A stretch of 64,000 bases of DNA, taken from contig JAGWMJ010000001.1 in assembly GCA_028871815.1 (NCBI GenBank), forward strand, positions 372,001-436,000. Direction: 5' to 3'. Each line of letters opens with the position of its first letter. The first letter of the stretch is position 1. The notes below the pieces were generated by a model. That model had not been told where the DNA came from. It searched no databases and saw only the letters and a program-made list of their open reading frames with translations. Positions 16,454 through 28,746 of this stretch are shown here, piece after piece. The stretch is from Armatimonadota bacterium (lineage in GTDB: Bacteria; Armatimonadota; Chthonomonadetes; Chthonomonadales; Chthonomonadaceae). The position numbers and the translations under genes are program-made.

Positions 16454-19400
16454 ATGGACGTGTTCAACCTCCATCGCAATCTTCTTGCGGACTATGCCTC
16501 ATATATACGCAGCTTCATCCGTATCCGAGATACGCGGATACAGGATTACGTTGGCGCGAGCTTGTCACGCGGGCTGTTGTGGCCCGATCCCCTAATTCAG
16601 CTCAATCCGTCCTTTGAGCCCGGCTCCTCAATCGATGACCTGATTCGCTCGGGCGTCCTCCACGACGAATGCGGGCGGATCTTCCGCCTGAAGTCCCTTG
16701 CAGACGGCACGGGCAAGGCACTCCGCCTGCACAAACACCAATCTGATGCCGTGGAGCTGGCCCACAAGAGGGACCCTTATGTCCTAACAACTGGCACAGG
16801 GTCCGGGAAGAGCCTAGCTTACATCGTGCCTATTGTTGACAGCGTCCTCCGCCACGGCTCGGGCAAAGGCATCAAGGCGATCGTTGTCTACCCCATGAAC
16901 GCGCTCGCGAACAGCCAAGCCGGAGAGCTCGAGAAGTTCCTCAGTTACGGCTACCCAGAAGGACGAGAGCCGGTCACGTTCGCGCGGTACACAGGGCAAG
17001 AGTCTGACGAGCAGCGAGCAAAGATCCTGCAGCGTCCGCCAGACATCCTTCTGACGAACTACGTCATGTTGGAGTTGATTCTGACCCGGCCCTACGAGCG
17101 ACCGTTGATCGACCATGCACAGGGATTGCGCTTCTTCGTCCTCGACGAAATGCACACATATCGCGGCCGGCAAGGCGCTGATGTCGCACTGCTTGTGAGG
17201 CGCACACGAGAAGCGCTGAACTCGCCGGAGATGCAATGTGTCGGTACATCAGCAACGCTGGCGAGCCTTGGGACATTCGAGGAGCAGCGCGCTGAAGTCG
17301 TCCGGGTCGCATCGCAACTGTTCGGCGTGGCCGTGAAACCAGAGAGCGTAATCGGCGAAGCCTTGCGTCGCTCTACGAGCAGTCGGGATCTGGCAGAACC
17401 ACTATACGTGTCGGAGCTCACTTCGCGAATCGCCGACCTCGACCGCAAGCCGCCAGAGACCTACTCCGGATTCACGAGCGACCCTCTGTCAATCTGGATC
17501 GAATCGACTTTCGGACTCAACGAGGAACCAGGTACTGGTCGGTTGGTCAGGAGGCAGCCGCGGTCGCTATCCGGGGAAGATGGCGCCGCCAACGAACTGT
17601 CTGATCTGATCGGCCTCGACTATGAGCGGTGTGAAGCTGCGATACAAGACGGACTTCTCGGCGGATATCAATGCGAGCGTAATCCCGAAACCGGCTTTCC
17701 TGCGTTCGCATTCCGTCTCCATCAATTCATATCCCGTGGGGATACCGTCTACGCCAGTGTCGAAGACGAAAGCTCTCGACATATCACCGTCCATGGCCAG
17801 CAGTTTGTGCCAGGTGACCGCGATCGGGTGCTTCTTCCACTCGTCTTCTGCCGTGAGTGTGGGCAAGAGTACTATTGCGTTCGCCGGTGTGCAGACGACA
17901 AGTCGGGAGCGATGGAATACCACCCGCGCGAGCTCTCAGATGAATTCGATGACGACGAAGGGGAAGCCGGCTTTCTTCACCTCAGTGTCAGTAACCCGTG
18001 GCCAACCACCGAGTCCGAATACGTCGACCGCTTGCCAGACGACTGGGTTGAGGTAGACAACGGCACATCGCACGTACGGCGAGATCGGCGGCCCGTGCTT
18101 CCTGCGGCGATCAGGATCGGGCTGCTTGGGCGTGAAACAGCAGACGGGGTACTAGCCCACTACCTCGGTGCACCGTTCCGCTTTTGCCTTCAATGCGGCG
18201 TTTCATACTCGGCAACACAAAGAAGCGACTTCTCCAAGCTCTCCGCGCTATCATCCGAGGGCAGGAGCACGGCAACGACGATACTCTCGCTCGCTGCAAT
18301 CCGCCGCCTTCGAGGGCAATCGGACCTCGACGCGGACGCTCGAAAGCTTCTGTCCTTCACGGATAACCGGCAGGATGCCTCCTTGCAGGCAGGTCACTTC
18401 AATGACTTCGTAGAGATTTCCCTGCTTCGCTCAGCTCTCTTCGCCGCAGTCGCGAGAGCGGGTGCGGGTGGCCTGCGACATGAGGAGCTGACGCAGCGTA
18501 CCTTTGAGGCTCTCGCACTGCCGAAGGAGCTCTACTCCGCAAACCCCGAGGAGAGATTCCAGGCCGAGCGAGACACTCAACGGGCTTTTCGCAACTTGCT
18601 CGGCTACCGCCTTTACCGCGACCTAAAGCGCGGTTGGCGCGTGACGGCACCGAATCTTGAGCAGTGCGGGTTGCTGCAAATCCAATACGAGTCGCTAGAT
18701 GAAGCTTGCGCCGCGGACGATCTCTGGCAGGGCACCCACCCGGCCCTCGTTACGGCGGCGCCCGACACCCGCTTCCATATCGCGAAAACGCTGCTCGACT
18801 TCATGAGGCGCGAGCTCGCGATCAAGGTTGATTACCTTGACGCACTCTTCCAGGAGCAGCTCCAGCAGCAGAGCAGCCAGCGACTCCGCGAGCCATGGGC
18901 GATGGACGAGAACGAGAAGCTGGAAACCAACTCGGTTCTCTTTCCGAGATCTCGCCGACGGAACGATTACCGAGGCAACGTCTATTTGTCCGCTCGTGGC
19001 GGATATGGGCGATTTCTCTGCAGGCCCACGACGTTCCCGGAATACTCGGCCGCTGGAAAGCGCCTGAAGACGGACGATGCTCAAGCAATCGTGTTGCAAG
19101 TCCTTCAGGCTCTCACCGTAGCTGGTATCATCGAGCGCGTTTCTGAACCCATTGCGGAGGAGCAAGTACCGGGGTTCCAGGTCGTCGCAGCGTCAATAAG
19201 CTGGGTCGCTGGAGAAGGTGAACAAGCGTTCCACGACCCCATTCGAGTGCCAAGACAGCCCGCCGACGGCAGTCGGACGAATCCCTTCTTCGTTGCCTTC
19301 TACAAGACCGTGGCAAGCGATCTGCATGGGCTGGAAGCGCGGGAGCATACCGCTCAAGTGCCGTATGACGAGCGGCAGGATCGAGAGAATCGCTTCCGCA

Positions 19401-21673
19401 GTGGCGTACTCCCTGTTCTATACTGCTCGCCGACCATGGAGCTGGGAGTGGACATCTCCCGCCTGAACGTGGTCAACATGCGCAACGTTCCGCCGACGCC
19501 ATCGAATTATGCACAGCGGAGCGGTCGCGCCGGGCGGAGCGGTCAGCCTGCACTCGTCTTCTCTTACTGTACAACCGGCAGCCCGCACGACCAGTACTTC
19601 TTCAAGCGGCCGGACCGCATGGTTGCTGGCGCCGTTTCGCCGCCACGACTCGATCTCGCAAACGAGGACCTTGTTCGAGCCCATGTTCATGCGATTTGGC
19701 TAGCCGAGACGGGGTATGGTGGCCATGCCCTTTCGCTAGGCAAGTCGCTGAGGGACCTACTCGATCTCACAGGCAGTCCACCGTCACTCCGGCTTCTGGA
19801 CTTCGTGCAGGCAGCGTTGGACGATCCGCAAGCCCGAGTTAGGGCAAAGCAGCGCGCCGAACGGGTCCTTGCTACCTTCGATGGAGAACTGCGGTCCTCA
19901 GACTGGTGGAGTCCTCGTTGGCTTGACGACGTTCTTCTTCAGGTTGGTCGGAGCTTCGAGTCCGCGTGCCAGCGTTGGCGCGAGCTCTACCTTTCGGCAC
20001 TTAAGCAGCAGGAAGTCCAGAACGCCATAGTCCTAGACGCATCGCGCCCGCCTCGCGACAAGGAATCGGCCAGGCGACTCCGCGCCGAAGCCGAACAGCA
20101 ACTGAAGCTCCTCACAGAAGTCGAGAACGTCGCACAGTCTGATTTCTACTCGTATCGCTACTTTGCCAGCGAGGGGTTCCTGCCGGGCTACAACTTCCCC
20201 CGCTTGCCGCTCTCCGCCTACATTCCGGGCCGCTCCAGGAGACAGCGTGAGGAGTTTCTATCGCGTCCGCGGTTCCTCGCCATCTCGGAATTCGGCCCTC
20301 GGTCCATCGTTTACCACGAGGGCGCCCGCTATGAGATCAACAAAGTCATTCTTCCAGTTGCCGAGCGCGAAGGTGACGACGAGCTGTTCACGGGTAGGGC
20401 AAAGCTGTGTCCGTCCTGCGGCTATCTGCATCCGGTTTCTAACGCCGACTCGTTCGATACGTGTGAACGGTGCTCGCAGCAACTGGATGCTTCGATAACC
20501 AACCTCTTCCGCCTGCAGAACGTGGCTACCCGTCGCCGTGAGCGGATCTCGTGCGACGAAGAAGAGCGGATGCGCATGGGCTTCGATATTCGGACGGGTG
20601 TTCGCTTCGCTGACTATGGAGCCGGACCGGTCTACCGAACGGCCGCAGTTCTGGCTGGCAGCAAGCCGCTAGCAGAACTGGCATATGGGAACGCCGCAAC
20701 CCTATGGCGTATCAACCAGGGTTGGACGCGGCGGAAGAACAAACAGCAACTTGGATTCGTGCTCGACATCGAGCGAGGCTTCTGGGCGAGGAACGAGCAG
20801 GAGATTCCTGAGGGAACCGACCCAGACCCACTCTCTGCACGTGTTGCGAGAGTGATTCCGTACGTCGATGATCGCCGCAACTGCTTGCTCATCACGTTGG
20901 CGGACCTGCAGCCGCCAAGTGTCATGGCGTCCCTTCAGGCCGCGCTAAAGAACGCAGTTCAGGTCACCTACCAGTTGGAGGACAGCGAGATCGCCGCGGA
21001 GCCACTTCCCGGTCGAGACGAGCGGAATCTGCTCCTCTTCTATGAGGCAGCCGAAGGTGGCGCCGGAGTTCTGCGCCGCCTCCTAGACGATCCCGGAGCC
21101 GTGCAAGAAGTCGCTACAGAAGCGCTTCGCATCTGTCACTTTGACCCCGTAACCGGAGACGATCTGAAGCGGGCGCCACAAGCTCGCGAGGATTGCGAGG
21201 CTGCCTGCTACGACTGTCTCATGAGCTACGCGAACCAACGGGATCACGAACTGCTCGACCGCAAGGCCATCGCACCGGTCCTCCTGGCACTCCGCGACGC
21301 GACGGTCTCGGCATCGCCTGCGTCGGTGCCGCGATCTACACATCGTGACTCCCTGTTGGAACGTTGCGGATCGCAGCTAGAGCGCGCGTGGATAAACCAC
21401 ATGGACGCGAAGGGTCATCGCCTTCCAACAGACTGTCAGAAGGTAATCGGAGGGTGCGGAACGCGCCCTGACTTTCTGTACCTCGACCACGGCCACCAGG
21501 CCGCCATCTACGTTGACGGGCCACCTCACGACTTTCCCGATCGGCAGGCGAGGGACGAGCAACAAACCGTCTGCATGGAGGACCAAGGCTACATCGTAGT
21601 TCGGTTTCATCATCAGGCCAACTGGGATGAGATCATTGCGAAGTATCCGTCGCTCTTCGGGAGACCGGAATGA
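16454..21673 (+). CDS. Giant SF2 helicase with DUF1998/MZB-like zinc region and C-terminal nuclease-like domain
   Basis: The 1739-residue product has Walker [10 protein letters not shown] (112-120), DEMH box (231-234), [22 protein letters not shown] and [10 protein letters not shown] (near 1020), so both RecA lobes are present. A zinc site CPSCG...CERC lies near 1319-1340. The C-E-A-A-C-Y-D-C cluster near 1580 is the DUF1998/MZB signature of MrfA, DruE and DrmA/DrmB-like proteins. The last ~110 residues ([24 protein letters not shown]) resemble Vsr/DUF559-type endonuclease domains. Its stop overlaps the next start (ATGA). First gene of the defence operon; likely translocates on DNA and may cleave it. 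Confidence 0.85.
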   Translation: MDVFNLHRNLLADYASYIRSFIRIRDTRIQDYVGASLSRGLLWPDPLIQLNPSFEPGSSIDDLIRSGVLHDECGRIFRLKSLADGTGKALRLHKHQSDAVELAHKRDPYVLTTGTGSGKSLAYIVPIVDSVLRHGSGKGIKAIVVYPMNALANSQAGELEKFLSYGYPEGREPVTFARYTGQESDEQRAKILQRPPDILLTNYVMLELILTRPYERPLIDHAQGLRFFVLDEMHTYRGRQGADVALLVRRTREALNSPEMQCVGTSATLASLGTFEEQRAEVVRVASQLFGVAVKPESVIGEALRRSTSSRDLAEPLYVSELTSRIADLDRKPPETYSGFTSDPLSIWIESTFGLNEEPGTGRLVRRQPRSLSGEDGAANELSDLIGLDYERCEAAIQDGLLGGYQCERNPETGFPAFAFRLHQFISRGDTVYASVEDESSRHITVHGQQFVPGDRDRVLLPLVFCRECGQEYYCVRRCADDKSGAMEYHPRELSDEFDDDEGEAGFLHLSVSNPWPTTESEYVDRLPDDWVEVDNGTSHVRRDRRPVLPAAIRIGLLGRETADGVLAHYLGAPFRFCLQCGVSYSATQRSDFSKLSALSSEGRSTATTILSLAAIRRLRGQSDLDADARKLLSFTDNRQDASLQAGHFNDFVEISLLRSALFAAVARAGAGGLRHEELTQRTFEALALPKELYSANPEERFQAERDTQRAFRNLLGYRLYRDLKRGWRVTAPNLEQCGLLQIQYESLDEACAADDLWQGTHPALVTAAPDTRFHIAKTLLDFMRRELAIKVDYLDALFQEQLQQQSSQRLREPWAMDENEKLETNSVLFPRSRRRNDYRGNVYLSARGGYGRFLCRPTTFPEYSAAGKRLKTDDAQAIVLQVLQALTVAGIIERVSEPIAEEQVPGFQVVAASISWVAGEGEQAFHDPIRVPRQPADGSRTNPFFVAFYKTVASDLHGLEAREHTAQVPYDERQDRENRFRSGVLPVLYCSPTMELGVDISRLNVVNMRNVPPTPSNYAQRSGRAGRSGQPALVFSYCTTGSPHDQYFFKRPDRMVAGAVSPPRLDLANEDLVRAHVHAIWLAETGYGGHALSLGKSLRDLLDLTGSPPSLRLLDFVQAALDDPQARVRAKQRAERVLATFDGELRSSDWWSPRWLDDVLLQVGRSFESACQRWRELYLSALKQQEVQNAIVLDASRPPRDKESARRLRAEAEQQLKLLTEVENVAQSDFYSYRYFASEGFLPGYNFPRLPLSAYIPGRSRRQREEFLSRPRFLAISEFGPRSIVYHEGARYEINKVILPVAEREGDDELFTGRAKLCPSCGYLHPVSNADSFDTCERCSQQLDASITNLFRLQNVATRRRERISCDEEERMRMGFDIRTGVRFADYGAGPVYRTAAVLAGSKPLAELAYGNAATLWRINQGWTRRKNKQQLGFVLDIERGFWARNEQEIPEGTDPDPLSARVARVIPYVDDRRNCLLITLADLQPPSVMASLQAALKNAVQVTYQLEDSEIAAEPLPGRDERNLLLFYEAAEGGAGVLRRLLDDPGAVQEVATEALRICHFDPVTGDDLKRAPQAREDCEAACYDCLMSYANQRDHELLDRKAIAPVLLALRDATVSASPASVPRSTHRDSLLERCGSQLERAWINHMDAKGHRLPTDCQKVIGGCGTRPDFLYLDHGHQAAIYVDGPPHDFPDRQARDEQQTVCMEDQGYIVVRFHHQANWDEIIAKYPSLFGRPE

Positions 21674-24489
21674 GCTTCGCCGTCGGATCGCTGGTGAAGG
21701 CACGCGGGCGTGAGTGGGTCGTATTGCCCGAATCCGAAGACGAACTCCTTGTTCTCCGTCCGCTGGGCGGAACGGAAGACGAGGTTGCGGGCATCTTTCT
21801 TCCACTAGAGAAGGTCGAGCCGGCTGCATTCGACCTACCGGACCCCTCACACAGTGGGGACTTCCGCTCGTGCAGACTTCTCCGGGACGCGGTGCGTCTC
21901 GGCTTCCGGTCCAGCGCCGGCCCATTTCGCTCGTTTGCACAGATTGCCGTCGAGCCGAGAGCGTATCAAATCGTTCCGCTGCTCATGGCGCTCAAAATGG
22001 AGACCGTTCGGCTCCTGATCGCGGACGACGTTGGCATCGGCAAGACGATCGAAGCGGGTCTTGTCGCCAGGGAGCTTCTGGATCGAGGAGAAGTCACTCG
22101 CCTTGCGGTTCTGTGTTTGCCGCAGATAGCAGAGCAATGGCAGGCGGAGCTCCGAGACAAGTTCCACATCGACGCCGAGCTAGTACTGCCATCTACTGCT
22201 TCACGCTTGGAGAGAAACTGCCGCATCGGGCAATCGCTGTTCGACATCTACCCATTCGTCGTCGTATCCACTGACTTCATTAAGTCCGACCGCCGATTGG
22301 ACGAGTTTCTTCGCACGTGTCCTGAGCTGGTTATCGTTGACGAGGCACATACCTGCGCCTGGAGTGGCGAAGGCCGGGGAGGGCGCCACCAGCGTCATCG
22401 ATTGGTATCCGGCCTGGCCGCGCGGCAGGACCGTCACCTCATGCTCGTGACCGCTACCCCGCATAGCGGCAACGAGAATGCATTTCGCTCGCTGCTCCGT
22501 CTCCTGAAACCGGAATTCGGGGAGCTGTCGGACGACCTTTCGGGACCACAGAACGAACGGCACAGGCGAACGCTTGCAGCTCACTTCGTTCAGCGACGCC
22601 GGGCGGACATTCGCTCCTATCTGAGCGACGAGACGCCCTTCCCAAGTCGTGAGGAAGCGGAAGAGACCTACAAGCTGTCCGAACCCTATCGCAAGCTCTT
22701 CGACAAGGTCTTGCGCTACGCTCGCGAGACCGTCGCCGATCAAACGGGCGGAAAGCACCGCCAAAGAGTTCGGTGGTGGTCGGCGTTGGCGCTGCTCCGG
22801 TCCATTGCATCCAGCCCCGCAGCGGCAGCGGCGACTTTGAGAAGCCGAGCATCGACGGCGGACACTGTAACCGTCGAGGAAGCCGACGCGGTCGGGCGCA
22901 GGTCAGTCCTCGACCTGCCGGGTGATGAGTCTGCTGAGGATGCGGACGTAACGCCGGGCAGCATCGAGGGAACCGAAGACGACGAGTCGCAGCCCAATCG
23001 TCGGCGCCTGTTGGATCTGGCGCGCGAGGCGGACGCGCTCAAGGGAGCGGACGATTTCAAGCTCCAAAAGGCGATCACTCTCCTCAAGAAGGTTGTTCAA
23101 GACGGATTCCGACCGATCGTGTTCTGCCGTTTTATCGACACTGCACATTACGTGGCGCAAGCCCTCAGGGAGAAGCTTCCGAAGGATATCGAGGTTTCAT
23201 CGATCACGGGAACACTGCCTCCGGCAGAGCGCGAATCCCGAGTGGCCGAGCTCATTCAAGCGCCGAAGCACATTCTCGTGTGCACGGACTGCTTGTCGGA
23301 GGGCATCAACCTCCAAGAAGGGTTCGATGCCGTCGTTCACTACGACCTGTCGTGGAACCCCACTCGCCATGAGCAGCGCGAAGGCCGAGTAGACCGATAC
23401 GGCCAGCCCTCAGGCACGGTTCGAGCGCTGACCTACTACGGAGTAGACAACCAGATCGACGGGATCGTCCTCGACGTGCTCCTTCGCAAGCACAAGATGA
23501 TCCGAAACAGCCTCGGTATCTCCGTACCGGTACCCGCGAACTCCGACCAGGTTGTCGAAGCCATCTTCGAGGGCCTGCTGCTGCGCGGCGCAACCGGCGC
23601 GGCCTCCTCTCAGCTCTCTCTGCAGTTTGACGAATTGATTGCCCAGCAAAAGCACGATCTCCATACGGAATGGGAGGCTGCAACGGAACGCGAGAAGAGG
23701 TCTCGCACGCTCTTCGCCCAGGAGACGATTAAGGTTGCAGAGGTCGCTACCGAGCTTGACGCCGTACGCGATGCCATCGGGTCCGGCACAACCGTCGAGG
23801 CATTCCTCCGCGAGTCGATTCGTGCCAACGGCGGAACGGTTTCAGGATCGGGCACGCTTGAGTCGGACCTCGCCGCTTGTCCGCAGGCGGTCCAAGATGC
23901 TGTCGGAGGCACCACGAAGTTCCGAGCGCGATTCTCCCTACCGGTCCGAGAGGACGAGATCTACTTGTCGCGCACCCATCCCATCGTGGAAGGTCTCGCC
24001 ACCTATACGATGGATTCGGCGCTTGACACGCTGGGGAATGGTGTGGCCCGCCGCTGCGGAGCCATCCGCACCGATCACGTGGAGCGTCGGACGACCCTCT
24101 TGATGCTCCGGTTGCGATTTCACATCGTAAGCCGGCGCGGAACGGACGAACGACAGCTTCTGGCGGAGGACCTCTCGCTCGTTGCATTTGAGGGTTCACC
24201 ACAGAGCCCGCATTGGCTAGACACCGGGCACGCGGAGTCTCTCTTACTCGCTGAACCGAAGGGCAACATACCACCCGACCAGGCGCAGTCTTTCCTCCAG
24301 CGCGTGATAGACGACTTTGAATATCTCCGGCCGGCACTGGACACGACCGCCCAGGAGTGCGCCGAGGAACTGCTGAACTCGCACCGCCGTGTTCGCTCCG
24401 CGTCGGAACAACGCGGAATCACCTATCGAGTCGAGCCGCAATTACCACCGGATGTGCTCGGACTCTATGTTTTTCTGCCCGCCGTGTGA
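21670..24489 (+). CDS. SNF2-family helicase, DrmD-like
   Basis: The 939-residue product opens with a small beta domain. Then it has the helicase core: Walker A DDVGIGKTIEAGL (near 118-130), CLPQIAEQWQAEL, DEAH in VIVDEAHTC (near 222), TATPHSG, and in lobe 2 CTDCLSEGINLQEGF and QREGRVDRYGQ. The segment GPFRSFAQIAVEPRAYQIVP before Walker A is what I associate with DrmD-type proteins of DISARM class 1. Known DISARM role: one of the translocases that restrict unmodified phage DNA. It overlaps the upstream helicase gene and is 9 bases from the methylase gene. Confidence 0.85.
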   Translation: MSFAVGSLVKARGREWVVLPESEDELLVLRPLGGTEDEVAGIFLPLEKVEPAAFDLPDPSHSGDFRSCRLLRDAVRLGFRSSAGPFRSFAQIAVEPRAYQIVPLLMALKMETVRLLIADDVGIGKTIEAGLVARELLDRGEVTRLAVLCLPQIAEQWQAELRDKFHIDAELVLPSTASRLERNCRIGQSLFDIYPFVVVSTDFIKSDRRLDEFLRTCPELVIVDEAHTCAWSGEGRGGRHQRHRLVSGLAARQDRHLMLVTATPHSGNENAFRSLLRLLKPEFGELSDDLSGPQNERHRRTLAAHFVQRRRADIRSYLSDETPFPSREEAEETYKLSEPYRKLFDKVLRYARETVADQTGGKHRQRVRWWSALALLRSIASSPAAAAATLRSRASTADTVTVEEADAVGRRSVLDLPGDESAEDADVTPGSIEGTEDDESQPNRRRLLDLAREADALKGADDFKLQKAITLLKKVVQDGFRPIVFCRFIDTAHYVAQALREKLPKDIEVSSITGTLPPAERESRVAELIQAPKHILVCTDCLSEGINLQEGFDAVVHYDLSWNPTRHEQREGRVDRYGQPSGTVRALTYYGVDNQIDGIVLDVLLRKHKMIRNSLGISVPVPANSDQVVEAIFEGLLLRGATGAASSQLSLQFDELIAQQKHDLHTEWEAATEREKRSRTLFAQETIKVAEVATELDAVRDAIGSGTTVEAFLRESIRANGGTVSGSGTLESDLAACPQAVQDAVGGTTKFRARFSLPVREDEIYLSRTHPIVEGLATYTMDSALDTLGNGVARRCGAIRTDHVERRTTLLMLRLRFHIVSRRGTDERQLLAEDLSLVAFEGSPQSPHWLDTGHAESLLLAEPKGNIPPDQAQSFLQRVIDDFEYLRPALDTTAQECAEELLNSHRRVRSASEQRGITYRVEPQLPPDVLGLYVFLPAV

Positions 24490-24498
24490 CACCGAACG

Positions 24499-27400
24499 AT
24501 GCAAGTCAAGCGCCGAGACATCTTCACAACGGTTCGGACCGAAGGCGGAATTCTGCCCGCCGACCTCTTGCAGCGCGTCGTCTCCGCTGACCGAAGCGTT
24601 GAGGGACTTTCCCCAGAAGACTATCACCTAGCGCCAAGCGAGAAGATCAACGAGGCGATCAACCGCGCATGGAACCGGCTGCAGGGCTCATGGGAGACGT
24701 TCCGCGCCGCGGCCGAGAAGCTGCCAACCGGCGATCCAGGAACAAGCGTAACGCGCGAGCGCTGGCTCCTTCCGCTGTTTCAGGAGCTAGGCTACGGCCG
24801 ATTGCAGACCGCCAAGGCGACCGAGATCGACGGAAAGTCGTATGCGGTCTCGCACGCGTGGGGACATGTACCCATCCACCTGGTAGGCTGCCTGGTCGAA
24901 TTGGATAGACCGACGCGTGGCGTGGCGGGCGCGGCAAGATCCAGCCCGCACAGCCTGACGCAGGAGCTCCTCAATCGCTCCGACGAGCACCTTTGGGCTT
25001 TCGTCTCGAATGGGAGGCGACTGCGAATCCTACGCGACAACAAGAGCCTGACACGCCAGTCCTACGTCGAGTTCGACCTCGAATCGGTGATGGAGGGCGA
25101 GGTCTACGCGGACTTCGTTCTCTTGTGGCTCCTCTGCCATGAGTCGCGCGTGGAGGCGGAACGGCCTGAGCAGTGCTGGCTTGAGAAGTGGTCGCGGGCG
25201 GCGCAGGAACAGGGCACGCGCGCCCTTGACCAGCTTCGCGACGGCGTTGAGAAAGCAATCACCGCTCTCGGTAAGGGCTTCGTTGCGCATCCAGCCAACC
25301 GCGGCCTACGCGATTGCCTCCGCTCCGGTTCACTCTCAACACAGGATTACTACCGCCAGCTACTTCGCGTCGTCTACCGGCTGCTGTTCCTCTTCGTAGC
25401 GGAGGATCGTGAGCTTCTCCTCGACCCAGGAGCTTCGCAAGATGCGCGAGCACGTTACCTCCGGTTCTATGCTTCGGCACGCTTGCGCCGATTGGCGGAG
25501 CGCCAGCGCGGAACGCGGCACAGCGATCTCTACGCCGGCTTAAGCATCGTTCTCGATAACCTCTACGCCGGCCTGCCGGCGCTTGGCTTGCCGGCACTTG
25601 GCAGCTTCCTATTCTCCTCCAGCGCCACCTCGGATCTGAATGCCTGCGAGATCGCGAACCACGACCTCCTTGACGCCATCCGCGCGCTTGCCTTTACGTT
25701 GGACGGTCGAATCAGGCGCGCCGTGGACTACAAGAACCTCCGCTCCGAGGAACTCGGCAGCGTGTATGAGGCCCTCCTTGAGCTCCACCCCGAGCTGAAC
25801 GTAGACGCGGGCACGTTCGGCCTTCGTACAGCCGGAGGGAGCGAGCGGAAGACAACCGGCTCGTACTACACGCCCGACAGCCTTGTTCAGTGCCTTCTCG
25901 ACAGCGCGCTTGACCCCGTCGTGGACGAGGCGGTCAAGAAACCGAATCCGGAGCAAGCGATCCTCGACCTGAAGGTCTGCGACCCAGCGTGCGGTAGCGG
26001 GCATTTCCTCATCGCCGCAGCGCACCGAATTGCGAAGCGGTTGGCATCTGTCCGAACGGGCGACGAGGAGCCTTCGCCCGCAGCCACGAGAACCGCGCTC
26101 CGCGACATCATCGGCCGTTGTATATACGGCGTGGATCTCAATCCAATGGCGGTCGAGTTGTGCAAGGTTGCGCTCTGGATGGAGGCGTTGGAACCGGGCC
26201 GACCGCTATGTTTCCTCGACCACCACATCCAGTGCGGCAACAGTCTGGTTGGGGCGACACCGGCGCTCATCGAAAACGGAATCCCCGACGCTGCATTCGA
26301 CCCCATCGAAGGGGACGACAAGGCAGTCTGCACTGAGTTCAAGCGACGCAATCGCACGGAGCGCGAGGGGCAGGGCTCGCTCTACGACGCGAACCTGCAA
26401 CCATGGGAGCGTCTGGGCGACCTCACCACCGGCATTGTTCAACTAAGCGATCTCCCGGACGACACGCTCGCGGGTGTCCAGACGCGCCAGGCGCGCTACG
26501 AGGAGCTGGTACGCTCACAAGCCTATGAGAACGGCAAAATGCTGGCGGACGCCTGGTGCGCCGCGTTCGTGTGGAAGAAGACGCGTGAAGCCGATCGATA
26601 CCCGCTAACGACCGCACAACTGCGCCGCATACTTCGGAGCCCACATAACGTTGAGGCGTGGATGCGCCACGAGATCGAGCAACTCGCACAGGAATACAGA
26701 TTTCTACACTGGCACCTCGCATTCCCCGATGTTTTCCGGATTCCCGGCGAGAACGAGACGGCTGACGATGCACAGTCGGGGTGGATCGGCGGGTTCCATA
26801 TTGTCTTAGGCAATCCGCCTTGGGACACCCTTAGCCCTGACCAACGAGAGTTCTTCAGTCGATGGGTCGTCGGCCTGCGGTCGCTGGCCCCCGGTGAACA
26901 GAAGGAAGAGGTCGAGAAGCTCCTCGCAGATACATTCATTACATCGCTTTGGACGGCTCACTGTCGCAATCTGTTCGCATTGGTTCACTTCCTGAAGAGC
27001 AGCGGCGTCTACACGTTGTATGCGCCAGGCAACCTCGGCAAGGGCGATTTCAATGTATACCGGATGTTTGTGGAGTTGGCGGTTCGTCGTGTTCGGCCCG
27101 CCGGGCTTGCTGCACAAATCGCTCCTGCCGGTCTGTACGGCGGCGCCAATGCTTCGGCCATTCGGAAGTTCATGCTCGACGAGAATCGCCTTATGTTGCT
27201 GGTTGGGTGCGAGAATAAGGGTCGCGTGTTCTTTCCCCATGTACATCCGCAAACGTGGTTCACATTGTACGCATTACAGCGTGGTGGTCGCACAGCGAGG
27301 CTAAGTACTGCATTCGGCATCGACTCGGTCGAGAAGGCACTCAGCGTCCGCGCCGAAACGATTGAGCTGGACGCAGACCTAATCCGCGAACTTGCGCCCG

Positions 27401-28746
27401 ATACATACGCCATCGCCGATCTCCGGAGCCTAAGCGAATTGGCGACCAACCAGAAGATTAACGGAGCGTGCCCTGCTTTCGGTAATCGAGGCGCTGGTCC
27501 GCCGATTCGCCATTACCAGCGCGAGATTGACATGGGAAATGATCGAGACCTCTTCACTTCAGATCCGAGAGGACTACCTGTGTATGAGGGACGGATGATC
27601 GACCACTATGATCATCGCGCGAAAACTTACCAATCGGGCCACGGCAACAGCGCCATCTGGATCGAGCGTCCATTCACAGACCCAGAGAAGGCCGTTGTCC
27701 CGCAATGGCGAGTCCTCCCCGAGAATATCCCGTCGAAGCTCGGCAATCGGTGCACTCACTATCGAATCGGTTTCGGCGACGTTGCCAACCCGCGAAATGA
27801 GAGGAGCTTTGTCGCGACTCTGATCCCACCAGGCACGATCTGTGGCCACACGGTCCCTACAATAACCTTCGAGCCTGGGTACGAATGGGCATACCTGCCA
27901 TGGCTAGCCGTCGCCAACAGTTTCGTAATGGACGCATTCGCTCGCCGGAAGTTGAGCTCTCCGCATATGACCTACACGGTCCTCGACAGCTTGCCCTTTC
28001 CTCGGCCGTCGCTCACGGAGCCCTTGGTCCATGATGTGGCCCGGTTAGTCTTGCGCCTGATATGCACGGCGCCTGAAATGGCCGGCTATTGGAACCACAT
28101 GGCGGAGCTGGGCCTAGTCGAGCGCGTGCCTCCAGATACCATACCCCTCGACGCGTTTCGGACCGAAACGGCTAGAATCCAGGCTCGCGCACGGATTGAG
28201 GCGATCGTCGCAATTCGTGTATTCAGCCTCACACGCGATGAGCTCTGCGGTGCGCTTGACACGTTCGACGTATTGCAACGGCGCGAGGTTATCGCGTTTG
28301 GCGATTATCAAACCAAACGCGTCACGCTCGAAGCCTTCGACGAAATGTGGGAGGCGATAGAGACCGGCGCCCCATATCGCACCCGACTCGATCCGCCGCC
28401 GCCGAACGGCTGGACGCCACCGGAGGAGCTGCTGAAGGACACGTTCGCCACGGCGGCGGCCTACACCCCGGCCAAGGCAGAGACGCCGATCGATCGCGAG
28501 GAGCCAGCCGACTTCGCCCTCGTGTCTCCGCCCGCCTCGCCAAAGCCGATCCTGGACAAGGACGGCGAGGTCCTCCGTGTGCGGGTGTATGACCACAAGG
28601 AGCAGGTTGTGCTGAACCGGGGCGTCGCGGTCGGAAGGGAGAAGCGCGACGGCACGTCAATATGGAAGGTCCTGGCGGACGGAGAGAAGGAGCCGAGAAG
28701 CTTCGCAAGCCCGCCGTTCGTGTTGAAGTGGTTGAGGGCCAGATGA
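24499..28746 (+). CDS. Large Eco57I/PglX-type adenine-specific DNA methylase, DrmMI-like
   Basis: The 1415-residue product has SAM-binding motif I DPACGSGHFL (near 495-504), preceded by GSYYTPDSLVQCLLDSALDP, and the catalytic motif IV NPPW in VLGNPPWDTL (near 771). This is the N6-adenine class of Eco57I, PglX and DrmMI proteins. The ~490-residue N-terminal region and ~600-residue C-terminal region would hold target recognition. The final ~30 residues (IWKVLADGEKEP then SPPFVLKWL) recur in the small protein at 33603. Likely role: marks self DNA, or acts with the helicases as in DISARM. No separate cognate restriction enzyme is seen. Confidence 0.88.
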   Translation: MQVKRRDIFTTVRTEGGILPADLLQRVVSADRSVEGLSPEDYHLAPSEKINEAINRAWNRLQGSWETFRAAAEKLPTGDPGTSVTRERWLLPLFQELGYGRLQTAKATEIDGKSYAVSHAWGHVPIHLVGCLVELDRPTRGVAGAARSSPHSLTQELLNRSDEHLWAFVSNGRRLRILRDNKSLTRQSYVEFDLESVMEGEVYADFVLLWLLCHESRVEAERPEQCWLEKWSRAAQEQGTRALDQLRDGVEKAITALGKGFVAHPANRGLRDCLRSGSLSTQDYYRQLLRVVYRLLFLFVAEDRELLLDPGASQDARARYLRFYASARLRRLAERQRGTRHSDLYAGLSIVLDNLYAGLPALGLPALGSFLFSSSATSDLNACEIANHDLLDAIRALAFTLDGRIRRAVDYKNLRSEELGSVYEALLELHPELNVDAGTFGLRTAGGSERKTTGSYYTPDSLVQCLLDSALDPVVDEAVKKPNPEQAILDLKVCDPACGSGHFLIAAAHRIAKRLASVRTGDEEPSPAATRTALRDIIGRCIYGVDLNPMAVELCKVALWMEALEPGRPLCFLDHHIQCGNSLVGATPALIENGIPDAAFDPIEGDDKAVCTEFKRRNRTEREGQGSLYDANLQPWERLGDLTTGIVQLSDLPDDTLAGVQTRQARYEELVRSQAYENGKMLADAWCAAFVWKKTREADRYPLTTAQLRRILRSPHNVEAWMRHEIEQLAQEYRFLHWHLAFPDVFRIPGENETADDAQSGWIGGFHIVLGNPPWDTLSPDQREFFSRWVVGLRSLAPGEQKEEVEKLLADTFITSLWTAHCRNLFALVHFLKSSGVYTLYAPGNLGKGDFNVYRMFVELAVRRVRPAGLAAQIAPAGLYGGANASAIRKFMLDENRLMLLVGCENKGRVFFPHVHPQTWFTLYALQRGGRTARLSTAFGIDSVEKALSVRAETIELDADLIRELAPDTYAIADLRSLSELATNQKINGACPAFGNRGAGPPIRHYQREIDMGNDRDLFTSDPRGLPVYEGRMIDHYDHRAKTYQSGHGNSAIWIERPFTDPEKAVVPQWRVLPENIPSKLGNRCTHYRIGFGDVANPRNERSFVATLIPPGTICGHTVPTITFEPGYEWAYLPWLAVANSFVMDAFARRKLSSPHMTYTVLDSLPFPRPSLTEPLVHDVARLVLRLICTAPEMAGYWNHMAELGLVERVPPDTIPLDAFRTETARIQARARIEAIVAIRVFSLTRDELCGALDTFDVLQRREVIAFGDYQTKRVTLEAFDEMWEAIETGAPYRTRLDPPPPNGWTPPEELLKDTFATAAAYTPAKAETPIDREEPADFALVSPPASPKPILDKDGEVLRVRVYDHKEQVVLNRGVAVGREKRDGTSIWKVLADGEKEPRSFASPPFVLKWLRAR